From: Brienomyrus brachyistius
Lineage: Eukaryota > Chordata > Actinopteri > Osteoglossiformes > Mormyridae
Assembly: GCF_023856365.1 (NCBI RefSeq)
Contig: NC_064542.1
Span: 21,547,838 to 21,611,837 of the forward strand
Reading direction: 5' to 3'
DNA length: 64,000 nt
The notes under the pieces were generated by a model. The model searched no databases and had not been told where the DNA came from. It saw nothing but the letters and a program-made list of their open reading frames with translations. Of this stretch, positions 55,451 to 64,000 are shown piece by piece; within the stretch, counting starts at the first letter, position 1; each line of letters opens with the position of its first letter. Position numbers and translations under genes: made by a program.

Positions 55451-58400
55451 ACTTATGTGTACATCTTTATTATCGTGTGATCACCAGGTTGGAGATGGAG
55501 GGCCAGCATCCCCTCTGAGCTGTGGGGGGGGGGGGGTTTGCATGGTTTTTCCCTCTACGAAAGGCCTGCATTTGGTAAGTTCAGTGTAACCGCAAATGTG
55601 ACCAGAGTCAGGTTGCGACAGGTAATCCCACGTGTGCAGTTTGTCTCGGATGAGGAGGCGGCCCATCATGCGCCTTATGTATCATTAACTTGCCGGGTCA
55701 TGGAAATCAGCCCCCCCACCCACATCCCCCCCCCACCTCACACGTGGACACGCGCGCACACACACACACACATCCTGTCTTGGCCGACCCTACACTTATA
55801 TCATCCCCTGCTGTAGGCAAATAGGGAGACGACAGTGTGTGTGTGTGCGTGTGTGTGTGTGTGTCTGTCTGTGTGTGTGTGTGAGGTGGGCATTATGAAA
55901 TGTTCAAGGTAGGACATTCGTGCAGAATCCAGAAATGAAGGTTACTGCTTTTGGGGAAAAATGGATGCGGAAGAGGCTGTGTGGAAGAATAACGAGGACA
56001 GAGTGGAAAGTCTAACATATCCCCCCCTTTTGTGCTGCCCCAGTTGGATCCCGCTAGGGTCGTCTCACCCCTTGATGCCCCTCACCCTGTCAGCTGTGAC
56101 AAACGGTGTGGACGGAACATTCTCGAGCGATACAGCCTTCAACCTGTCTGTTACGGCGAAAAGTGCCTTCACCGTTTCGCTCACTTTAAAGACAGAATTC
56201 CTTGCTCTCCCTTTAATTATAATAATAATTGTTGTAGGATCAAGTTAGGATATCAAGCCGGAAACTGTCTGCCGGAACCCTAATCAGTATTTTGAAGGCT
56301 GGGGTTAAGGACGGGCTAATTTCTTTCTTTGACTAGGTGACGTGGGTTTTGCCCGTGCTTGAAGTCAGATGTGTATGTACATAACACTTTTCAAAGGACT
56401 AATTCTTCCAGCTATTTTGGTTTCAAATTAAATCCATGATGAAGCATGTTCTCGGCCTCTAGACTCCCAGCATCACCCTTTCCTTCTGCGATGTTTTTGC
56501 TAAGCCTGGGTTTTATTTTAAAGTCAGCAAGATCTTAAATAGTCTTTGGAGAAGCTATACTCATGTCTGCTGTCAAAAGTGTGTGGCAAGTCCCGTTTGC
56601 AGTGAGGCTGATGACCCAGTTGTGTATTACTATTCAGGCAGTGCTTTAATGATTGCGTTTATATACAATCCAACAATCCACAGATAATGTGCAGTGGGTA
56701 CTGTGGCGGCACGAGGAATAGTGAACAGAACTGTGTGGCGTGGATTTCACCAAGGTTTTAGTGTCTAATTACCTGTCTTCGGGCACAGACTAAAACACTG
56801 CTGAGATGAGTCACAACCTTTATGTGGGCAAAACGACCATAATGTTTTCTTTCCAGAATAAAATCAATCAATATTTCACTGGCACTGTGATAGGGGGGAA
56901 AAATCCAAAAGCAAACATGTGGTGTTTACAGGGTTTCTTGGCACAGGAGTCAACACTGTGGTCCAGATTCCTGGGGCCAAAGCAGAATACAGTAATTTAT
57001 AGTAAACACCAAATGAGGAGAGCAAATTAAAATGGGTGACTGTGGTCACCTACCTCTTGCTGCTGAGGTGGATCGAAGGACCCCCTCCCCAATTTCCACC
57101 CACTGATCCAAATTACCGTTGAGAAGATACATGCAACTGATGTTGAGCTTCATAGACCACGAGCTAAAATAAGAAGAAAAGCAAACTCCCAGTCTTATCT
57201 CAATTTATCTGTGCGCTGAAATTATCTGGTATCTGTAGTGATAAATAAAGGTAGAAAACCACGTGAAAAATAAAAGATTTGCCAGGCTTTGTGAACTGCG
57301 TTGTAATCTCATAGTAAGGGCAATAAATGGAAACTCATGATAAGAATTGAGTAGTTATTTTAGCTGGCATTATTTTTATGAAATTTCCGGTTGGTTATTT
57401 CATATAAAAATATACTGTACATAGAATGGAATATATACCCGCACAGTGGCATATATATAGGTTTATACAGCTGGGTCTCTTGGCTGCAGTAGTCGGACTG
57501 CCTGTGTTTAAGGAGCAGTTTCTCGAGCTTCAGCTGAACGACTTTTGTTCGCAGTACCAGATCCGTTACGTCTTAACAGACTCCACTGGCCATTGTGGAA
57601 AAACGGCGTGCATTAGCTTCATTATGAGCAGATAATGAGCGAGGCTGGTGAGAACACAGGCTTGCGGTCGCGGTCCTGCGCCGATGACAGGCGCAACATT
57701 CCCTGCGGGCTGCGGGCCGGGGCCGGGGGGGCGCCGCAGACAGCACCGTGTGAACGCACACGTGTTAATCGGTAGCGGGGATGTTCAGGCGGGGGCCCTG
57801 TGCTGTCGTGGTGCCTCGGGGAAGTGGGAGCCGACTGGAAGCCTGACAACAAAGCGGTTAAGTCACCCTCAGTTATATTCCCCCAAAATCAGCTGAATGG
57901 CTTCATGCATAACCGAGGCTCAGTGCTGCTCTCTGCAGCATGTTGTTATTCCAAGTCCTCCCTCTTCTACTGAGTAAAGGGCAATGGATCTGTTCCCTGC
58001 TCTCTACCTGCTGTGACAGCCAGCGTCTGCCGAGATGAAGTGTCCCAGGGGGGCTGCCTGTCTCTGCCACCCACTCCAGAAGCACCTTCCATTTTTACAT
58101 TGCCCACTTGAAGGCTACAGCCCCGCCATGACAAGTAAGCCTTTCTCCTGGGGTGAATGAGCTCTAGTATGAAAATGATTACCTAATGCTAGCCTTTTTT
58201 AAGTCGTTTTAGCTCATTAGGCAAAGGAGCTGAACATTATCATTATCCAAAGTAAAGTGCAATGCTGTTTATCGGCTGCTATAAAAATACTTGGGTGTTT
58301 AAAATTCAACTATTGCCCTCTCTGGGATTCGGACAAATCTGCACAGAGCTCTGTGTTTACTAATATTAGCTTCTGAGTCTATTGCGGAATGATACTGTGT

Positions 58401-58539
58401 GATACAGTTTACATTATGGCCATCGTGTAAATCTTTTGTAATGCTTCGGTGATTCCAGTGAATCCTTTGTACCATTGCTTCAATAGATTCCATTGGTATA
58501 AGTTACATAGGAATTCTTTGGTTTCTTGCTCTCAGTCGC
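55451..58539. other. apln upstream region, no gene seen
   Basis: It contains a CpG-richer patch around 57660-57790 (gcgccgcagac, ccgatgacaggcgc) and simple repeats. No exon is recognised. It is the likely location of apln upstream regulatory DNA, by position only. Confidence 0.4.
55832..55883. repeat. (TG)n microsatellite
   Basis: tgtgtg run with a few c/t interruptions. Confidence 0.95.
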
Positions 58540-58682
58540 TCACAGTTTTGGGGGTCAGAGCACAGGGTCAGTAAGTGTACGATGCCCCAGGAGCAGTTGA
58601 GGTTAAGGGTCTTGCTCAGGAGCACAACGGTGATTATGACAACTCTGCTGACCATAGGACTCAAACCCACGTTCTTCTGGAT
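58540..58682 (-). mobile_element. tRNA-derived SINE fragment
   Basis: On the minus strand it reads gtgggtttgagtcctatggt, then gctcctgagcaagaccctta. It appears to be the same family as the fragments at 6905-7045 and 61960-62160. Confidence 0.6.
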
Positions 58683-58823
58683 ACTTGCATTTTGGGAAGA
58701 ATTATGGTCTCACTTTGCAAGGGTTCTACAATGGAGTCATCAATAAAGTTTTCACATTTTTCACACAGGGCTGGTCTGCTGGTGGTCCCTAATAATGTCA
58801 TTGATGTTTAACCATCGCATAGC

Positions 58824-59134
58824 TGTCACGTCCAGCCGGCTCCTCCTGTCTGAGCCCCTCGTTTCCCCTTGGGAGTGGCTCCCAATCAGGCTCGCCTATA
58901 GCCTGTCGGCCTTACCGCTTGCTCCTGCCCTCCTGTTGATCATTCACAGCTGCCTTGTGTTTTCTCCTCATTAGCCTAGCATATTAGCGTCTCTCGGTCC
59001 TGTGTTCCTTGTCTGGTCATTATTGCCTGTTTGGGTCTGCTGTCAGCTCTGCGAATCCTAATAAACCTCCTCCATGAGAGGTTTTCCCCACACAGCCTGC
59101 ATTCTAGGCTGTTCCTTCTGCTGCGGAAGTGACA
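58824..59134 (+). mobile_element. probable solo LTR (gypsy-type)
   Basis: The 311-bp unit begins tgtcacgtcc and ends gtgaca, the TG...CA ends usual for LTRs. It contains AATAAA at 59060-59065 near its 3' end. No flanking internal retrotransposon sequence is seen, and the 5-bp flanks do not match, so the duplication has decayed or the limits are slightly wrong. Confidence 0.6.
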
Positions 59135-60394
59135 AGAACATCAAGCCACAATAATTTGCACGGTTTGACTTGATGCAATTGAACTTATTCTACATTTGCG
59201 TTGACTGAGGAATGTGCTCACCCTCAGAAAGTAACACGTTGTTAACCATTACGGATACTCTCCTTTTAATGTGTAATTTTTACTGTCATTGTCATTTTCA
59301 TTGTCGCACTTCTCATGACAGCTGGCTCTGGCCTTCTGTGTTCATAATGTCTTTCTAGAGGCTGGTTGTATTATTAGGCCAATATGTACCCTCAAGGATA
59401 GGAAATGGTGGTATTGTGATGGAAACGGTGTAAGGTTCACAGAACCGCTTTCAATCCCTGTACGTTCCTCCATTCACTACCCGGTCACACAGCTCACTGA
59501 AATAGATCTAGCAGCGATTTCAAATAGCCCCTTATCTCTCATTGCTGGAAACCTGGCGCCCTTGTACATTCGGCAGGCTTCAGAAGGTGACATTTCAGCT
59601 GCCTGTTGATATTTCCTACAACAATGGCTATAAAATCCAACCGGTTTTTTCCCTTTACGGTCAGTTCATGGCTTAGCTTAAACCCTCATTTATTTGTAGA
59701 GGCCGAAGTAAAACTGCTTTCCGAAGAAGCAAGTGTTTCTCAACACTTTGCAGATGATTGTTTGATCAATCATCATTACCAAAGAGGGTCGGACTATGAT
59801 AATGGATCTGAGATAAGCAAAATAAAATGCCAATGTGAAGTGTTCACTTGGACCTTTGTTAAACACATCTCTGAGGGTCTTCTCAGGGGAAGCAGATTCC
59901 TCACTGAGCTTCAGACCTTAAACAGATACCACGCTCCCTTTGGGTAATCATATCACGAATGGCAAGAATCAGATGCCCAGCAGCTCAGCTTATCTTTTAT
60001 CTTTAATTGCCAGATATTATTGTTGCTGTGGCAATTGGCCTGAGCATTTGGCTGTGTCTGCAGCTCACACAGAGGTCAAAAAAGAAGAGTTCTCTGAAGG
60101 TACAGGCATGCTTTGCCTCCCTCATGAGGTCAACTCTTTGTTGTATGATCTACAATTAAAAAAAAAAAAAGATGATACATCAGCTCAACTTTTATGGGGC
60201 CTTGGTAGAGTAATGTGACATGAGAAACATCTGTTACCTCTGACAGACAGTGGACTGCGAAAGCCCTGCAGAGAAGTTGGGGCTGGGGTCTTATTTTAAA
60301 GCTTTTAGAAAGGAAAGTGGGCTAATGTGGAAAAAATGAGGCACAGATATTCAAGCTCACAATTTTAGTTGAACTATGATCATCAACATCAGTT
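59135..60394. other. no gene seen
   Basis: The 113-codon frame at 59606-59947 and the 92-codon frame at 59940-60218 have no recognisable domain or exon context. Confidence 0.5.
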
Positions 60395-60640
60395 TGTACC
60401 TCTTTTAGTAATACCAGTGGTCTAAGCCCCTGGCCCCGAGATTGGAAGATTGCTGGTTCGAGCACCAGCCGTGGTGAATAGTCACATGTCCGTGGGCCCT
60501 TGAGTAAGGCCCTTAACCCCCCAGCTCCCAGAGTGCTGCTCAATGGGTGACCCTATGCTTTAACCCCCCAGCTTGCTCTTACCTCTATACTTGTCTGTGT
60601 GTCTCATAGAAATCAAGATGCGTTAGGTGAAGAGAAGAGT
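60395..60640 (+). mobile_element. tRNA-derived SINE copy
   Basis: The B-box-like gattgctggttcgagcacc is followed by cttgagtaaggcccttaacc and cttgctcttacctctatac, the layout shared with 61960-62160. Confidence 0.7.
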
Positions 60641-61959
60641 TGCAATGTACCTGTATCTATGCAAATGGAAAATGAAGGATCATTTTATTTAGATCTGCTT
60701 TGTCCGTGAAGCTAGAAATGCCAAAACAGTCATCAAACGTCCTCTTATTAATATCTCACTTTCCTTTTTTATAATAAAGGTGTTTGGTGTGAAAATGCAG
60801 TTTTTCTACTGTTTCCTCAACACATCACAATTAGCCCCATTCTTGCGATTCAAAGTCAGCTAGATGTCTACAAACCGCAAATCTTGTTAGTCCTCTAGCC
60901 AGACACCAAAGAAGCTGATCTGAATGGTGGGTGATATGGATCTTTTTACTGATACTACAACAGACCTGCTGCACGCACAGGTGAAAAAGATGTTCGCGAT
61001 ACCTTTGAGGGCCCGCCATCTCCATCTCCCTTATCATTTAAAACATAGATCCAAGCCATAAGAATTTCAGAATGACAGTCCTGGTCTTAGTATTCCGTAC
61101 TATTGCTTTCTTTTCCATTTCTGTCTGCGTTTCTTAGGGAAGATGATGCATTCATTTGAAACTCTTCTGCAGTAGCTCGACATCACAAGAAGTCAAAACA
61201 AATTAAATGTAATGCCTTGAGCATTTTTCATCTTCCATTCTCCCACAAAGCGGACGTGCCTATCAGCATTTCGATCGGGTTTCAGTCACGCAGTTAAGAA
61301 GCATCGTACAAGATTGTTATGGACACTGGTGTGAAAAAGCATGAGTTCTGTTTGCACTGTACTGAAGTCGGAACGACGCAAACTGACAGGATGAGATCAG
61401 ATTGGAAGATATGTTCTGAAGATAAATGTGGTAACCAATGGTTTAAAAAAGGGTTTTGCCAACTTAATTTTTGTTTGTGTTTGAACATTGAGCTTCTGTC
61501 TCTGAATGATTAATGTATACCACAGAGCCTCTGCTGGTGTTTAAAATAAAACACCTAGTTGATATATAACCACACGTTTCTAACTGGAGAAAGTTGTGTA
61601 ACACAGTGCAGCTCTAGCTTGGGGGCTACATTTATAATTATATTTGTGGAACTTTAAGTACCTATTCTGAAATGTCAGGATAACACCATTAGAAAGGGCC
61701 CTTTGAAGCAACATAAATTAGGTACTTGATAAAATATATCATAAAGATGGTTTTATATGAAAGTTCCATTTGTTTGGAAAGCTGTGAATTAACATATTCT
61801 GTTTGCTAAGGAGGGGATTTATCCCATTCGATCCCTGAGGCTTCCCGTCAGAAGTCATCCTTCTGGAAGCACTTATTTATGATTAGATCACATGGCTCTA
61901 ATGTGACTGAGAAAGACGTGTTAGATCGAGATACGTTCCTCTGAACTAGCCGCACCTGT

Positions 61960-62160
61960 TGCTCGTGTGGCTCGGTAGGGTGGGTCTCTCTGTTATCGGA
62001 AGGTCGCTGGTGTGAATCCCAAGGTCTTGCAGACTGATGCTGCTACTGAGGCCCCTGAGCAAAATCCCTACCTCCAGAGACACTGACCCTCCCCCCAAGT
62101 ATGCTCTTACCTGTATACAGTATGTATCTGTTTGTCTAATGGAGGGCAAGAAGGTGCAGG
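61960..62160 (+). mobile_element. tRNA-derived SINE copy
   Basis: The head gtgtggctcggtagggtggg, B-box-like ggtgtgaatcccaagg and body ctgagcaaaatccctacc, then tatgctcttacctgtatac, match the layout of the copy at 60395-60640. Confidence 0.7.
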
Positions 62161-63759
62161 CAAAAAGAGAATATCCCCTATGTTGATGAATGAAGTAACA
62201 CAATTCTGTTCCAGATCTGCTGTGCACTAATAGCCTGTTTCATACTTCGTCTGCAGAACCATTTGTTTACTAGGCTGTGCCCACGCTTGAGGTTTTGCTC
62301 CATTACACACTGGTGTGTGGATTGATCAGATCAATTAGGCGATAAACTCCCTTTTGCCTTGCCAGCATTGCATTATTGACAGGAATGGCAGCTTAACAGT
62401 CACATTCTCCTTTGACGCGCCATCACGTGCTGCATCACGAAACAAACCGTAAAACGGCGCGTGCCCCGATTGTCACATATACTGCCGGAACTCTTCAGTC
62501 TCGCTGACGTCTCACTCAGTCCCAGCTGTGTGGTTTTAGCAAACGAAACATAAACGGGGACAAAATCCCCGGTCGTGTTTCGTTTCTTGACCGGAAATAT
62601 TGCCACTATAAACCATTGTCGTTCAGGCATGGATTGGCCATCGGGAAGTTGTACAGCAACCTCCATCCCCAGTCGGCACCACAGTTTACCAAGGGAGACC
62701 CCTCCCTGGTTGGAAATAAAATATACTAAGGGGGGGCCTCCTGACACCAAATTCCCGGGCTGAAATTTGTTGCTAGTTCACCCCTATTTTCATTATGCCT
62801 AGTCTCTGGATCCCGCCCGGGGGGGGGGGGGGGGGGCTGCACTTCCTGCCTCCAATCCCTGAACATTTCTCATGCGTCTTATATACCACTTGGAATTTTT
62901 TATTTATTTTTTTGCTGGGAGAAAAACTATATAATGGCAGCCGTACTTGTCTGTCCTTTTGGCCCTGGAGGGTAACTTTGGTAAAAAATATGACATTTTG
63001 AGGTTAAAAGAGACTCTTCATGAAGGGAACCTGGTGGAGGATGGATGGGCTGGAGTTTTATGGTGCTGGCAGGGCTGGCCGCCAATGATTCATTGGCTTT
63101 ACTTGGTAGCAAATGATAATTGGTATCATTTTGCCCATAAAACATTTGTCTCCGTTTTCAATGTTACAGGCTTCTGTTGTAAAGAACATAATGTATGTTA
63201 TGCTTTAAGAATATGTTTGATTTCTTAATAAACTTCACTGATGTGCAGCATTACCATAGCATGATATTCTCTGACCCCATTCCCAACTCAATGACACCTT
63301 TTTTCGTAACTTTTCCCACACTAGATTTTTACCCTTTCAACTATTAATACTCATTTGTCTGTTATCATGTTTAGCCAATGACCTGGAACTAATTTCCAAA
63401 ATAATGATTCATATGTATTCTGATACGAATCAGATTTTTATAAATGTTACCAGATGAAACTGCCTGTTATAGCTAACATTGGTTCAAGAATCTAAATTCA
63501 TTGAATCAGCTTTGAAGTCTATCCAAGAAATAAAATTGTCTTATGCCAAATGACTTGATATGACATCTGTGTGAAAATGGTTCCGTTTAGCAAAATGCTC
63601 ACTTCAGATGTGAAAGTTACATGTTTTTTTTGCATGTATTTCTACTTACAAATTACAACCACTTTTTGGTTTGTTGGTTTAAAAAAAGTTAAAAGCTGAT
63701 AATTGGATGAGGATAGAGGCATTTCACCAGAAAGAGGAATGTAGTTGATCAACATGCGC
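62161..63759. other. no gene seen
   Basis: A CpG-richer stretch at 62410-62600 and a repeat-like word ggattggccatcgggaagt near 62633 suggest an old transposon. No CDS is recognised. Confidence 0.4.
62819..62836. repeat. poly(G) tract
   Basis: An uninterrupted run of 18 G residues. Confidence 0.95.
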
Positions 63760-64000
63760 AAATGGTGCTGGTACAGTGGGTGACATTCCTGCCCCACAGC
63801 TCCAACGCCAGCCACTCGAACCCAGCCCTCTTTGGGTGTGCGCTTGGCCTGTTATTCCTGCGTTCCACTGGCTGCTCTGGTTTTGTCCAGCGATCTTAAA
63901 ACATGCAGCTAGTTGAATTGCCATTTCTGTATTGCCCATAGTGTGATGTGTCTGCGCCCTGTGATGGTCCAGCCTCCCATCTGGGGTGTCCCCTGTCTAT
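63760..64000 (+). mobile_element. diverged V-SINE running off the right edge
   Basis: A head-like ggtgctggtacagtgggtga.. is followed by ctcgaacccagccc. The centre (gcctgttattcctgcgttcc) is diverged. The 3' part attgcccatagtgtgatgtg and ccctgtgatggtccagcctc then parallels the copy at 28534-28890. It is older and more mutated than the two full copies. Confidence 0.65.

Overview
This window is vertebrate nuclear DNA, most likely from a ray-finned (teleost-type) fish. The evidence is split genes with GT-AG introns, long AT-rich intergenic stretches, many microsatellites, and fish-type interspersed repeats: DANA-like V-SINEs ending in (ATGG)n, tRNA-derived SINEs, hAT and Tc1/mariner elements, and an L2/Rex-like LINE fossil. 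The species cannot be named from the sequence alone.

Two protein-coding genes are supported. The first, on the + strand, is the 3' part of ocrl (phosphatidylinositol 4,5-bisphosphate 5-phosphatase, the Lowe syndrome gene). I could place 19 exons between 512 and 11023. All junctions use GT-AG splice sites and all phases join without a break, giving 812 codons plus a stop. They cover the end of the N-terminal region, the whole 5-phosphatase domain, the ASH domain and the RhoGAP-like domain. The first exons, which encode most of the PH domain, lie left of the window. One internal exon is a 24-nt microexon just after a clathrin-box-like sequence. It matches the position and length of the alternatively spliced human exon 18a.

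The second gene, on the - strand, is apln (apelin). Its two coding exons (55158-55224 and 45109-45272) are separated by an intron of about 9.9 kb and encode a 76-residue prepropeptide ending in the invariant RPRLSHKGPMPF. The two genes converge, as OCRL and APLN do on the human X chromosome, so this is a conserved syntenic block.

Layout: 1-11.6 kb is ocrl, with introns carrying several DNA-transposon and SINE copies and a 37-bp minisatellite. From 11.6 to 45 kb there is no recognisable host gene. This spacer holds a LINE fossil beside a perfect 60-bp palindrome, two full-length V-SINEs with target-site duplications (one nested inside a 1.5-kb terminal-inverted-repeat element), a decayed hAT transposase, a tRNA-SINE, a short MITE built of alternating inverted motifs, and an internally deleted Tc1/mariner element. 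From 45 to 55.2 kb is apln. From 55.2 to 64 kb are the apln upstream region, three more SINE copies, a probable solo LTR and a V-SINE running off the right edge.

I found no CRISPR array, rRNA, genuine tRNA gene or bacterial-type operon. The most interesting signals are the conserved ocrl microexon, with a transposon inserted in the intron before it, and several well-delimited transposon insertions.
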